A stretch of 64,000 bases of DNA from JBBSHE01 sp038253325 (GCA_038253325.1 JBBSHE010000008.1:15585-79584); one strand, 5' to 3'. Counted from the first letter of the stretch, positions 8,724-17,101 are shown. Notes: a model not told the origin generated them from the letters alone. Numbers and translations: made by a program.

Positions 8724-9608
8724 ATGACCGAACACCCCGCACCGGACGGCAGCGATGGCCCGTCGGCTTCCGTGTCGGCCCCGGTCACGCCGCCGCCGGC
8801 CACGTCGCCGGCGATCCGCCGAATCCGTATCCATCATCTCCAGGCGATGAAGGAGCGCGGCGAGAAGTGGGCGATGCTGACGGCTTACGAGCAGTACGCC
8901 GCGCAGACATTCGACGAGGCGGGCATCCCCGTCCTGCTCGTGGGCGACTCGGCCTCCAACAACGTGTACGCCAACGAGACGTCCCTCCCCGTGACGGTGG
9001 ACGAGCTGATCCCGCTCGTCAGGGCGGTCACGAGGTCGGTACGCCGGGCGCTTGTCGTCGCAGACCTTCCGTTCGGCTCGTACCAGGCGTCGCCGGAGCA
9101 GGCGTTCCACACGGCGGTCCGGTTCATGAAGGAAGCGAACGCACCGGCGGTCAAGCTCGAAGGCGGCGCGCAGATGGTTCCACAGGTTGAGCTGCTGACG
9201 CGCAGCGGCATTCCGGTGATGTCCCACATCGGCTTCACTCCACAGTCCGAACACGGGCTCGGCGGCTACCGCGTTCAAGGACGAGGTGACGACGGGGCGC
9301 GGATCATCGAGGAGGCCCAGGCACTCGAACGTGCCGGTGCGTTCGCCGTCGTGATGGAGATGGTGCCGACCGTGGTCGCGGCGGAGGTCACGAAGCGGCT
9401 GACCATCCCGACAGTCGGAATCGGCGCGGGGTCCCGCTGCGACGCACAGGTGCTCGTCTGGCAGGACATGGCGGGCTTCCGGACGGGCGCGACGACAAGA
9501 TTCGTCAAGCAGTACGCCGACATTCACGGGGTCTTGCTCCAGGCGGCCCGCGACTACGCCGCCGACGTTGCCGCCGGAACATTTCCAGACGACTCCCATG
9601 CGTTCTGA
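8724..9608 (+). CDS. panB: 3-methyl-2-oxobutanoate hydroxymethyltransferase PanB
   Basis: First committed step of pantothenate/CoA synthesis: transfer of a hydroxymethyl group from methylene-THF to ketoisovalerate. The TIM-barrel core starts at RIRIHHLQAMKERGEKWAMLTAYE. Metal ligands sit in VGDSASNNVY, VADLPFGSY and KLEGG; the general base is in MEMVPTVVA. ATG 8724 with GGAGA 10 nt upstream gives 294 residues; an in-frame ATG at 8619 would add 35 low-complexity residues. The first 30-35 residues are Pro/Ser/Ala-rich and probably disordered. Confidence 0.95.
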   Translation: MTEHPAPDGSDGPSASVSAPVTPPPATSPAIRRIRIHHLQAMKERGEKWAMLTAYEQYAAQTFDEAGIPVLLVGDSASNNVYANETSLPVTVDELIPLVRAVTRSVRRALVVADLPFGSYQASPEQAFHTAVRFMKEANAPAVKLEGGAQMVPQVELLTRSGIPVMSHIGFTPQSEHGLGGYRVQGRGDDGARIIEEAQALERAGAFAVVMEMVPTVVAAEVTKRLTIPTVGIGAGSRCDAQVLVWQDMAGFRTGATTRFVKQYADIHGVLLQAARDYAADVAAGTFPDDSHAF

Positions 9609-9613
9609 CCGAG

Positions 9614-9643
9614 CGGCGCGGTTCCAGATCGAGGACCGCGCCG
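9614..9643. terminator. Hairpin between convergent panB and npdG
   Basis: 9-bp stem CGGCGCGGT/ACCGCGCCG with a 12-nt loop, in the 50-bp gap between two convergent genes; probably a bidirectional terminator. Confidence 0.55.
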
Positions 9644-9658
9644 AGACCGTCGGCGAAC

Positions 9659-10324
9659 TCAGACATCGGTGATGCGGATCCCGGCGTGTGAGCGATAGCG
9701 CCGGTTGATCGCGACCAGGTTCGCAGTGAGTGCCTCGACCTGGCGTGCGTTGCGCAACGTACCGGCACGGATTCCGCGTACACCGGGGATCGTCTCCGCC
9801 AGCCCGACCACCTGGTCGGCCGCGTCGTCGTCATCGCTGACCACCAGGACGTCCAGGTCGAACGACACGACCACTGGATCAGCGAGCAGTGGGGCCGAGA
9901 CATGGTGGAACGCAGCCACGACTCGCGAACCCGGCAACAGGGCTTGCGCTTGCTGGGCGGCACTTCCCTCGAGTACGTCGATGCAATAGGGGCCGTGCTC
10001 GTCAAACGCCAACGGGTTCACGCAGTCGACGACGATCTTGCCGACCAGGACGGGCTGAAGCTCGCGCAGCGTGTCTTCATGCGCCCGCCACGGAACGGCG
10101 ACGAGCAGGATGTCGGAGCGATCGACGATCTGCTTGTTGGAACCGCTGTCCACCATGCCCGATCGCGAGGTGGTGACCTCGTCCGCGACTCGTTTCGCCT
10201 TCTCCGGATCACGCGATCCGATGCCGACGGCGAGTCCAGCCGCGGTCCAACGCGAAGCAAGAGCTCGACCTTGTGGTCCCGTTCCCCCGATCACACCGAC
10301 GACGGCGGACATATCAAGTGGCAT
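9659..10324 (-). CDS. npdG: NADPH:F420 oxidoreductase-like protein NpdG
   Basis: Hydride transfer between NADP(H) and the deazaflavin cofactor F420. The N-terminal dinucleotide fold reads VVGVIGGTGPQGRALASRW, then GIGSRDPEKA; the body matches the F420-dependent NADP reductase family (VDCVNPLAF, VVAAFHHVSAPLL, GTLRNARQVEALTANL). 221 residues, the normal size. The start may be ATG 10324 or ATG 10312 (MSAVVGVIGG); neither has a clear ribosome site. Implies an F420-using organism. Cytosolic, apparently monocistronic. Confidence 0.9.
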   Translation of the reverse strand: MPLDMSAVVGVIGGTGPQGRALASRWTAAGLAVGIGSRDPEKAKRVADEVTTSRSGMVDSGSNKQIVDRSDILLVAVPWRAHEDTLRELQPVLVGKIVVDCVNPLAFDEHGPYCIDVLEGSAAQQAQALLPGSRVVAAFHHVSAPLLADPVVVSFDLDVLVVSDDDDAADQVVGLAETIPGVRGIRAGTLRNARQVEALTANLVAINRRYRSHAGIRITDV

Positions 10325-10596
10325 GGCGTCGATCGTCTCACGTCACCCGGGTGCAAACTTCATCATCTGCCGCATCCCTTACCTGCTTGACGAAAGTCGC
10401 GCTGTCTCACGAATCGCCCGGGGATGACCCGGGCGACTCACGGTGGTTGTGAACTCCGCCGCGGAAAATGATCTTGCCCGGATGCTGGACCCGGCTCGTC
10501 AACCTTGCGAGTATCTGCGGTGGAGGTCGACCGATTTCCACCACAGCGAAGACATCCATCCGGCGAGGTGCCGGCAATCCGACCAGGAGGTGGACG

Positions 10597-10902
10597 GTGC
10601 CAACAAAGAAGGCAGCGGCCAAGAAGAGCGCGGCGAAGAAGTCCGTCGCCAAGAAGACGAGCACGGCCAGGAAGACGCCCGCCAAGAAGACGAGCACGGC
10701 CAAGAGGACCACCACTAAGAAGGCGACCGCGAAGAAGACGCCCGCCAAGAAGTCGACGACCAGGAAGGCGACTGCCAAGAAGACAACGGCGAAGAAGACG
10801 CCCGCCAAGAAGTCGACCGCGAAGAAGACCACCGCCAAGAAGTCGACCGCGAAGAAGGCAACGGCAGCAAAGCGGGCCGTGAAGCGCGCGGTCAAGAGGT
10901 AG
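10597..10902 (+). CDS. Histone H1-like lysine/alanine-repeat protein
   Basis: A 101-residue protein made almost only of Lys, Ala, Thr, Ser and Pro, with three TPAKK units and many AKK/TKK steps, ending KRAVKRAVKR. This composition is that of eukaryotic H1 tails, of the Hc1-type chlamydial proteins and of the tail of mycobacterial HupB, and should bind DNA or RNA non-specifically. There is no folded domain: the HU core found in HupB is absent. GTG 10597 is preceded by AGGAGG with 6-nt spacing, which fixes the start. The repetitive DNA could slip, so length may vary between strains. Confidence 0.8.
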   Translation: MPTKKAAAKKSAAKKSVAKKTSTARKTPAKKTSTAKRTTTKKATAKKTPAKKSTTRKATAKKTTAKKTPAKKSTAKKTTAKKSTAKKATAAKRAVKRAVKR

Positions 10903-10920
10903 CCGCACGCACCTACCGAC

Positions 10921-10957
10921 GAAGAGGGGGTCCCGGATCATCCGGGACCCCCTCTTC
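10921..10957. terminator. Strong bidirectional hairpin terminator
   Basis: Near-perfect palindrome of 18-nt arms, GAAGAGGGGGTCCCGGAT and its complement, 18 nt after the histone-tail stop and 17 nt before the end of the convergent small gene. The longest stem in this part of the window. Confidence 0.85.
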
Positions 10958-10973
10958 GAGTACGAGCTCGGGT

Positions 10974-11174
10974 TCAGTCGTCCGATGCGTCATCGGTCCA
11001 TCGTGGGTCGTTGTCCCATGCATCGTTGCGTTCGGCGACCGTCTCGAGCGCGTGTTCGGCCTCGGCCCTGGTCGGATAGGGGCCAAGACGGTCCCTAGCG
11101 CCACATCCGTCGGTGCTCTCGACCGTCTCGTGGTTGAGGCAGTAGTAGTACGCCGTAGCCGAGCCGTCCGTCAT
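10974..11174 (-). CDS. Small conserved actinobacterial protein, SPOR-like
   Basis: 66 residues, start ATG 11174 with AGGGGAG upstream. The sequence begins MTDGSATAYYYCLNHETVE and has a second cysteine in DGCGARDRLGPYP, then an acidic tail (ERNDAWDNDPRW). The pattern YYYCL...TVE..DGC...RLGPYPT..EA..AL resembles a small conserved family in Actinomycetota sometimes labelled SPOR-domain-like. The two cysteines could bind metal or form a disulphide. No known function. Divergent from map across 72 bp. Confidence 0.75.
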   Translation of the reverse strand: MTDGSATAYYYCLNHETVESTDGCGARDRLGPYPTRAEAEHALETVAERNDAWDNDPRWTDDASDD

Positions 11175-11233
11175 CTGGTCTCCCCTTCTGGTCACGTTGC
11201 AGAAGTCACGTGTCCGCATCCTCTGGCCGAACC

Positions 11234-11239
11234 TACACT
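11234..11239 (+). promoter_or_regulatory. Putative -10 box of leaderless map
   Basis: TACACT, 7 nt before ATG 11247, with no Shine-Dalgarno between them. Confidence 0.5.
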
Positions 11240-11246
11240 CGACGTC

Positions 11247-12095
11247 ATGACGGTGCTGAGTCCCGAGACGATCTCGCCGCGGCTTGCGGTACCCACCGCC
11301 ATTGCGCGCCCCGAGTACGTCGGCAGACCTGAGCCGACTCGTCACGTCGGCGGTGATGTGCAGACTCCCGAGACGATCGAGCGGATGCGGGTGGCGAGCA
11401 GGATCGCGGCGCAGGCGCTGCTGACCGCAGCGGCGGTGATTGCTCCCGGGGTCACAACCGACGAGATCGACCGCGCTGGTCACCAGTTCATGGTCGAGCG
11501 GGGCGCGTACCCGTCGACGCTCGGCTACCGCGGGTTCCCCAAGTCGCTGTGCACGTCGGTCAACGAGGTGATCTGTCACGGAATCCCTGATGCGCGTCCA
11601 CTCGCCGACGGTGACATCGTCAACATCGACGTCACGGCGTACATCGACGGCGTCCACGGGGACACGAACGCGACGTTTCTCGTTGGAACGGTCGACGAGC
11701 AGAGTCGGCTGCTGGTGGAACGTACCCGAGAGTCCCTGCGGCGTGCGATCAACGCCGTCAAGCCGGGTCGTCAGGTGAACGTGATCGGGCGCGTGATCGA
11801 GTCGTACGCAAAGCGGTTCGGGTACGGGGTCGTCACCGACTTCACCGGCCACGGCATCTCGACCACATTCCACTCCGGCCTGGTGATCCCGCACTACGAC
11901 AACCCTGCGTTCGACACCGTCATGGCGCCCGGGATGACATTCACGATCGAGCCGATGCTGACGTTGGGAACGACCGAGTGGGACCTGTGGGACGATGGCT
12001 GGACCGTCGTCACCAAGGACCGCAAACGGTCTGCGCAGTTCGAGCACACCCTGGTCGTCACCGGCGACGGCGCCGAGGTCCTCACGTTCGCCTGA
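11247..12095 (+). CDS. map: Type I methionine aminopeptidase
   Basis: Removes the initiator methionine from nascent proteins. The pita-bread fold and all five metal ligands are visible: Asp128, Asp139, His202, Glu235 and Glu266. An N-terminal extension of about 40 residues with a PxxP-containing stretch (RPEYVGRPEP) precedes the catalytic core, as in the MapB-type enzymes of actinobacteria. 282 residues. No ribosome site; a TACACT box 7 nt upstream suggests a leaderless transcript. Faces the 3' end of rnpB. Confidence 0.94.
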   Translation: MTVLSPETISPRLAVPTAIARPEYVGRPEPTRHVGGDVQTPETIERMRVASRIAAQALLTAAAVIAPGVTTDEIDRAGHQFMVERGAYPSTLGYRGFPKSLCTSVNEVICHGIPDARPLADGDIVNIDVTAYIDGVHGDTNATFLVGTVDEQSRLLVERTRESLRRAINAVKPGRQVNVIGRVIESYAKRFGYGVVTDFTGHGISTTFHSGLVIPHYDNPAFDTVMAPGMTFTIEPMLTLGTTEWDLWDDGWTVVTKDRKRSAQFEHTLVVTGDGAEVLTFA

Positions 12096-12236
12096 CCGAC
12101 GAAGGATCCCGTTGACGATGCCGTGCCGAGCGGGTGGCGCACGGAACAGTACGGCAACATCACGGTGCGGATACCGGCATCCTGGGATACGGCCACGACC
12201 CGTCCGGCGCGGTGCCGTCGAACGCCATGAGGTGCG

Positions 12237-12637
12237 CGGACGAGCCGGCTCGTAGGCCGGATCCTGTTGGGGAGCGCACCTCACGATGCAATCCTGAGCG
12301 GCCATCCATCTGGGATCACCGTTACCGGTGACCTCGTGCGGCCTACCCGCAGACTCGGGCGGGCAGCCCTCGAGCGTCTGCTGTTCGGCCTTGCTCCCGG
12401 TGGGGTTTACCCAGCCGCGCCAGTCACCTGGCGCGCTGGTGGTCTCTTACACCACCGTTTCACCCTTACCCGCACCCGGCCGGAGCCGAGCCGCTGGCGG
12501 TCTGTCTCTGTGGCACTATCCCGCGAGTCACCTCGGGTGGGTGTTACCCACCACCGCGCCCTGGGGAGTCCGGACCTTCCTCGGTACGTCGCACGCTCAC
12601 GCATACGCGTCCCGCGGCCGCCCGGCCGGCTCATCCA
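12237..12637 (-). ncRNA. rnpB: RNase P RNA, bacterial type A
   Basis: About 400-nt catalytic RNA that matures tRNA 5' ends. On the minus strand it contains the universal blocks GAGGAAAGTCCGGACTCC (near 12568-12585), CAGAGACAGACCGCC, GGTAAGGGTGAAACGGTG and, near the 3' end, AGGATCCGGCCTAC. P1 is a perfect 10-bp helix between 12635-12626 (GATGAGCCGG) and 12248-12239 (CCGGCTCGTC), which sets the ends to within a few nucleotides. A TAGGGT -10 box lies just upstream. It follows an RNB exoribonuclease gene on the same strand. Confidence 0.93.
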
Positions 12638-12646
12638 CGCGGCTAA

Positions 12647-12652
12647 ACCCTA
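12647..12652 (-). promoter_or_regulatory. Putative -10 box of rnpB
   Basis: TAGGGT on the minus strand, about 9-12 nt before the predicted RNase P RNA 5' end. Confidence 0.45.
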
Positions 12653-12675
12653 ACCCACCGCACCGCCGGGACAGG

Positions 12676-14109
12676 TCAGTCGAGCGTGAAGTGGACCTGG
12701 CGCGTCATCGGGTCGGCTCGGTCGAGCCGGACGGTGACCGGCTGACCGAGCGGCAACGATCCGGAGCCGGCCACTCGCCCCTCGACCGCGGGTTCGGCCA
12801 CGAGTACGGTGCCGTTCTTCGGGTCGCCGTCGTCGCGGGTCGTGATCACGCCGGAGAAGCCTTGTCCCTCCCGGTCGAGCAGCAGGCCGGCTTCGACGAG
12901 ATTGACCACCTCGGCGGAGAAGCGACCGGCCCGGCGGTCACCCTCCTCCATCTCGTTGGGGAGGCCCTTGAGCTTGGCGCGCACCCAGTCGGGGATGTCG
13001 CGGTCACCGCACAGTGCGAGGCAGACCTCCCCCGCATACCGGTCCGCGAGCCTACGCAAGGGCGCGGTGACGTGCGCGTACTCGGCGGCAATCGCCGCAT
13101 GGTCGACATGCTCGGGTACGCCGCCATCGAACGCGACGTACCCGGCGCCCCGGAGGAGCTTCGCACAGGCGCTGAGCATCGCCGCTCCCTTCGGCGTGGT
13201 CGGGTCGATCGAGCGGACGAACTCGGGGTAGGCGACGTTCTTCTCCCACAGGTAGCCCAGAGCACGCGCCCGGCGACGCAGGGCCGCGACCGTCCGGTCG
13301 TCCGCGGGCGGCAGCGTTCGCAGGATCCCCACCTCGCCGTACAGCATCAGCTCGGCGGCTGCCATCCCGGTGAGCAACGACAGCTGGGCATTCCACCGCT
13401 CGACGTCGGTCTGGGCGCGGTAGACGAGGTTCCAGTGACCACCGTCGACGGTCACGACCTGTTCCGGCAACGGCAGGCTGATGCCGCCGCGGTCACGCTC
13501 GCGGGCGAGACGGAGCTGTCCGACCTCCTGCAGCAGGTCGATCAACGGATCGGCGGTCTTGGCGTCGACGACGGCCTGGACGGCGGCGTAGTCGAGCTGC
13601 GCGCGGGACCGCACTCGGGCCCGGCGTACGTCGACCCGGGTGCCCTCCCCGGTCTGGTCGAGCTCGACGGTCCAGAGCAGAGCCGGGCGTACCTGGTCCG
13701 GGAGCAGACTGGCCGCACCCTCGGACAGGACCGGAGGGTGCAGCGGCACCCGCCGGTCGGGGGCATACAGCGTCTCCGCTCGGCGGTGCGCCTCGACGTC
13801 GACCGGGCCGTCGGGCTCGACGAACGCCGCGACGTCGGCGATCGCGTAATAGACCCGGAGTCCGTGCTCGCCGCGTTCGATGTAGAACGCCTGGTCGAGG
13901 TCCTTCGATCCCAGCGGGTCGAGCGTCACCAGCGGCAGGTCGGTGCGATCCTCGTCGGGCATCCGCGGGTTTGCCGCGGCCTTCGTCGCCGCATCGACAA
14001 CCGGGGCCGGGAACCCATCGGGCACGTCCAGCTGGCTCTCGAGCTGACGAAGGCTGTCGTTGTACCAGGACGGCGGTGCGGTTTCGACCCGCACGGTAGG
14101 ACGCGGCAT
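12676..14109 (-). CDS. RNB-domain 3'-5' exoribonuclease (RNase II family)
   Basis: 477-residue protein with the RNB catalytic domain: LDPLGSKDLDQAF at 63-75 carries the Mg-binding aspartates, and YAHVTAPLRRLADRY is the second conserved block. It is shorter than RNase II/R (about 640-800) because the N-terminal cold-shock domains are missing; this compact form is common in actinobacteria. It probably degrades or trims RNA in the cytosol. A TAGGGT box lies 6 nt before ATG 14109 with no ribosome site. It is last in an RNA-processing series that ends with rnpB. Confidence 0.88.
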   Translation of the reverse strand: MPRPTVRVETAPPSWYNDSLRQLESQLDVPDGFPAPVVDAATKAAANPRMPDEDRTDLPLVTLDPLGSKDLDQAFYIERGEHGLRVYYAIADVAAFVEPDGPVDVEAHRRAETLYAPDRRVPLHPPVLSEGAASLLPDQVRPALLWTVELDQTGEGTRVDVRRARVRSRAQLDYAAVQAVVDAKTADPLIDLLQEVGQLRLARERDRGGISLPLPEQVVTVDGGHWNLVYRAQTDVERWNAQLSLLTGMAAAELMLYGEVGILRTLPPADDRTVAALRRRARALGYLWEKNVAYPEFVRSIDPTTPKGAAMLSACAKLLRGAGYVAFDGGVPEHVDHAAIAAEYAHVTAPLRRLADRYAGEVCLALCGDRDIPDWVRAKLKGLPNEMEEGDRRAGRFSAEVVNLVEAGLLLDREGQGFSGVITTRDDGDPKNGTVLVAEPAVEGRVAGSGSLPLGQPVTVRLDRADPMTRQVHFTLD

Positions 14110-14115
14110 GGGCCC

Positions 14116-14121
14116 ACCCTA
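14116..14121 (-). promoter_or_regulatory. Putative -10 box of the leaderless RNB exonuclease gene
   Basis: TAGGGT on the minus strand, 6 nt before ATG 14109. Confidence 0.45.
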
Positions 14122-14138
14122 GGCGAGGCGCATGAAGC

Positions 14139-15173
14139 TCACGGAACGACCGAGAACGAGCGCAGGACGGTGGCGTCTGAGTCGAAGAACTGGACCGTCG
14201 ACGACGTCCCCGGAGCGAGCTGCATCCGGTTCACGACGTCGAGCGGCGCGTCGAGGACCCGCTGGATCATCCGCTTGACCGGGTCGACGTGGCTGACGAC
14301 AACGACCGTCTGGTGGGCGTACGTCGACCTGAGCCGTTCGATCACCTCGTCCACCCGAGTGCTCACACCCGCGACCGAGTCGGCAGACCCCGCCCGAAGT
14401 CCCTCGTCGACGTACACCGGGAGAGCCAACGCCGAGCCGAGGATCGCGGCCGTTTCCGTCGCGCGACGCAGCGGAGACGACACGACCGCGCCCGGGGCGG
14501 CCCAACGGGTTTCCGTTCCTGACGCAAGGTGCGCCGCGATCCGACTCGCCTGCCGCCGCCCCATGTCAGTCAGCCCACTGTCGTCGTCCGGCCCGCTGAC
14601 CGCAGCTTCCTCGGTCTCGGTCGGGGCACCGGGGCGTACCAGGATCAGCGTCGTCGCGACACCGAGGGCGGCGCTCGGCCCGAGCATCGGCTTGTCCGAG
14701 CCGCTCGGCTGCGGTGCGTCCCGCATGGCGGCCGGCGGCAGACTCCGCACCGGCGCGGTGGCGGTGGGCGCGGCGTCGAGTGCCTCGTTGACGAGCCGGT
14801 CGGCGTGCACGTTGTCGGCACGCGGCACCCAGGTCCAGAGCGTCGACGCTGGGGCGAGGCGGTGGGCACTGATGGCGAGCGGCTTCATCCCTGGATGCTT
14901 GACCTTCCACCGGCCGGCCATCTGCTCGACGACGAGCTTCGAGTCCATCCGCACCTCGAGCTCGGATCCAGGCGTGTGCTCGTTGTAGAGCTCGAGACCT
15001 CCGATCAGCCCCCGGTACTCGGCGACGTTGTTCGTCGCGATCCCGATCGCCTCACCGGTCTCAGCGATCACCTCGCCCGTTTCGGCATCGCGAAGCACCG
15101 CGCCGTACGCCGCCGGCCCGGGGTTGCCCCTCGATCCGCCGTCCGCCTCGATGACGACCCGCGGGTGCGTCAT
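14139..15173 (-). CDS. RNase HI fused to a histidine-phosphatase-like domain
   Basis: 344 residues with two domains, as in M. tuberculosis Rv2228c. The RNase HI domain (1-140) has the four acidic catalytic residues Asp11 (EADGGSRGNPGP), Glu52, Asp77 and Asp125, so it should cut RNA in RNA-DNA hybrids. The C-terminal half (about 173-344) has the fold of cobalamin-pathway phosphatases with SSPLRRATET and His295, but the catalytic RHG is R180-P181-G182. The phosphatase nucleophile is therefore absent. ATG 15173 overlaps the upstream stop (ATGA), so the two genes are coupled. Confidence 0.9.
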   Translation of the reverse strand: MTHPRVVIEADGGSRGNPGPAAYGAVLRDAETGEVIAETGEAIGIATNNVAEYRGLIGGLELYNEHTPGSELEVRMDSKLVVEQMAGRWKVKHPGMKPLAISAHRLAPASTLWTWVPRADNVHADRLVNEALDAAPTATAPVRSLPPAAMRDAPQPSGSDKPMLGPSAALGVATTLILVRPGAPTETEEAAVSGPDDDSGLTDMGRRQASRIAAHLASGTETRWAAPGAVVSSPLRRATETAAILGSALALPVYVDEGLRAGSADSVAGVSTRVDEVIERLRSTYAHQTVVVVSHVDPVKRMIQRVLDAPLDVVNRMQLAPGTSSTVQFFDSDATVLRSFSVVP

Positions 15174-15916
15174 CCGACGTCGGCGCCAGCAGTGCGGACC
15201 AGGATGCGCTGGCACTCCTCGCACCGGAGCACCTCGTCGTCAGGTGCGGCCCGAATCGCGGACAGGTCGGCAGCGGTGAGCTCGAGCCGGCATGCCTCGC
15301 ACCTGCCTTGCCGCAAGACGCCGACACCGACTCCGTCGAACTGTGCGCGGATGCGCTGGTAGAGCCCGAGCAGGTCGTCGGGGATGGCGGCGGCGATCAG
15401 GCCGCGCTCGGTCTCGGCGCCGACCCGCTGCTCGGCGAGATCGGCGACGGCTCGGTCCCGAGCGACTTCCTGCTCGGCGATCCGGCGCTCGGTATCGGCG
15501 AGGTCGGACTCGATGTCCCGCAACTCGTTCTGCGCCTGCTCGAGGCGTTCCATCACGTCGAGCTCCGTGTCCTCGAGCGACGCTATGCGCCGATCCAGGC
15601 TGACGATCTCGCTCTGCAGCGCCTCGAGCTCCCTGGGAGACGCCACCAGCCCCTTGTCGACCCGCTCCAGGTCGCGGACGCGCCGAGACTTGACCTGTTC
15701 GACGTCGCTGTCGGCCTTGCGCTGCTCCAACCCGACGTCATCGGCCTCGGTCTTCGCGTGCCCACGTCGTTGCTCCAGATCCGTACGCCGCTCGTTCAGC
15801 TCGGCGAGGGCAGCAACCTCGGGAAGGTTCTTCAGCCGGCGCTTCAGCTGGTCGAGCGTGGTGTCGACCTCCTGGAGGTCCAGCAGGTGTCGTTGGGCGG
15901 CAGGGTCGGCTTTCAG
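15170..15916 (-). CDS. C4 zinc-ribbon coiled-coil protein (Rv2229c/CT398 type)
   Basis: A long antiparallel coiled coil (about 10-190, rich in Leu, Glu, Arg) ends in a zinc ribbon with CEAC and CEEC pairs. Homologues are conserved next to nif3 and RNase H genes; a role in RNA handling or protein trafficking has been discussed but is not established. The conserved start is KADPAAQ. The best-placed initiation site is CTG 15916, with GAGGAG 6 nt upstream and 2 nt after the nif3 stop; ATG 15967 would add 17 unrelated residues and overlap nif3 by 49 nt. Its stop overlaps the RNase H start. Confidence 0.82.
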   Translation of the reverse strand: MKADPAAQRHLLDLQEVDTTLDQLKRRLKNLPEVAALAELNERRTDLEQRRGHAKTEADDVGLEQRKADSDVEQVKSRRVRDLERVDKGLVASPRELEALQSEIVSLDRRIASLEDTELDVMERLEQAQNELRDIESDLADTERRIAEQEVARDRAVADLAEQRVGAETERGLIAAAIPDDLLGLYQRIRAQFDGVGVGVLRQGRCEACRLELTAADLSAIRAAPDDEVLRCEECQRILVRTAGADVG

Positions 15917-15918
15917 CG

Positions 15919-17088
15919 TCAGCTCCTCGAGCGGGACGAACCGGGGTGCGGGATCACATCGTTCCACGGGTCGGTGGGGATCACCGAAACGTGGGTGCGG
16001 AGCGAGACGCCCGCGTCGCGCATCGCGGCGACCACCAGGCGTTCAACGACCGGCAGCCAGCACCACTCCGCCGCCCAGTGCGGGATGTCGACCAGTGCGG
16101 CCGCTGCCGGGAACTCTCGGAACTCGATGGCCGGATGATGTCTCAGGTCGGAGGTGACGTACACGTCGGGCGATGCCGCTCGTACCACGTCGAGCAGGTC
16201 GTCACCGGCGCCGCCCTGGAGGGCGACCACGCTGACCTCTGCGTCGAGATCGCCCGCAACCCGGGCGCCCGACGCGGTCGCGGGGAGGGTCGACAGCAGC
16301 CGGTCGACGAGGTGTCGGAGCGTGACGGGCTGCTCGAGCACGCCGATCCGGCCGAGACCCGCCGCGCCGTCGTTGTCGGCGAGCTCGATCACGTCGTACG
16401 CGGGTTCTTCGTAGGGATGGTTCGATCGCATCGCGGCGACCACCTGGCGCCGCCGGTCCCTCGGCAGCACCATCTCGAGCCGCGTCTCGGACAGCTCTTC
16501 GATCGTCCCCGACTCCCCGATGTACGGCCGGGCGTCCTCCGACGGGCGAAACGTTCCCGTGCCGCTGGTCGTGAACGCGGCCCGGTCGTAGTCCCCGATC
16601 GACCCGGCCCCGGCCGCCGCCAGCGCGTCCAACAGTCGTTGCGTGTGGCCGTGCGGGACGAACACGACGATCTTGTCCATTGGCGGGTCCGCGTACGGGA
16701 CCAGTGGCCGGGTCCCGGTCAGACCGAGCCGTGCGGCGAGTGCGTCGGAAACGCCGCCGGGTGGTGAGTCGGCGTTCGTGTGGGCGACGTACAGCGCGGT
16801 CGACGATGCGACGAGGCCGTGCAGGAGCCGGCCCTTCGGGTGGCTCGTCGCCACCGAGTGGACGGGGCGAAGGAACAGCGGGTGGTGCGCGACGACGAGG
16901 TCGGCGCCGAGCGCCCGCGCCTCGTCGGCGACGGCCTGCACGGTGTCGACGGCGAACAGCACGGAGCCGACGGGCTGATCGAGGTCGCCGGTGACCAGTC
17001 CGACCGCATCCCAGTCCGCAGCCAGCCTGGTCGGATACAGGTCTTCGAGCACATCCACGACATCACCAACCGTTGCGCTCTGGCCCAT
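15919..17088 (-). CDS. Nif3-like dinuclear metal protein (YbgI/YqfO family)
   Basis: 389 residues. The Nif3 fold binds two metals through histidines and acids: HHPLFLRPVHS near the N terminus, THTN-like HTNADSPPGG, and a C-terminal HWAAEWCW block. An inserted domain in the middle (about 130-250, PHGHTQRLLDALAAAG...RLEMVLPRDRRRQV) is the PII-like insert of the long subfamily. Members have been called GTP cyclohydrolase type 2, but the true activity is unsettled. ATG 17088 is preceded by TAGAGT at 7 nt. First gene of the minus-strand RNA-processing series. Confidence 0.87.
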   Translation of the reverse strand: MGQSATVGDVVDVLEDLYPTRLAADWDAVGLVTGDLDQPVGSVLFAVDTVQAVADEARALGADLVVAHHPLFLRPVHSVATSHPKGRLLHGLVASSTALYVAHTNADSPPGGVSDALAARLGLTGTRPLVPYADPPMDKIVVFVPHGHTQRLLDALAAAGAGSIGDYDRAAFTTSGTGTFRPSEDARPYIGESGTIEELSETRLEMVLPRDRRRQVVAAMRSNHPYEEPAYDVIELADNDGAAGLGRIGVLEQPVTLRHLVDRLLSTLPATASGARVAGDLDAEVSVVALQGGAGDDLLDVVRAASPDVYVTSDLRHHPAIEFREFPAAAALVDIPHWAAEWCWLPVVERLVVAAMRDAGVSLRTHVSVIPTDPWNDVIPHPGSSRSRS

Positions 17089-17095
17089 GCGAGCA

Positions 17096-17101
17096 ACTCT
17101 A
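17096..17101 (-). promoter_or_regulatory. Putative -10 box of leaderless nif3
   Basis: TAGAGT on the minus strand, 7 nt before ATG 17088. Confidence 0.5.

Noticed and set aside
10590..10900. Repeat array at 10.6-10.9 kb as a CRISPR or tandem repeat locus
   Set aside because: The repetition reflects the Lys/Ala codon pattern of a translated gene with a ribosome site; there are no spacers.
12328..14988. 886-codon open frame on the plus strand
   Set aside because: Runs antisense through rnpB, the RNB gene and the RNase H gene; low-complexity translation.
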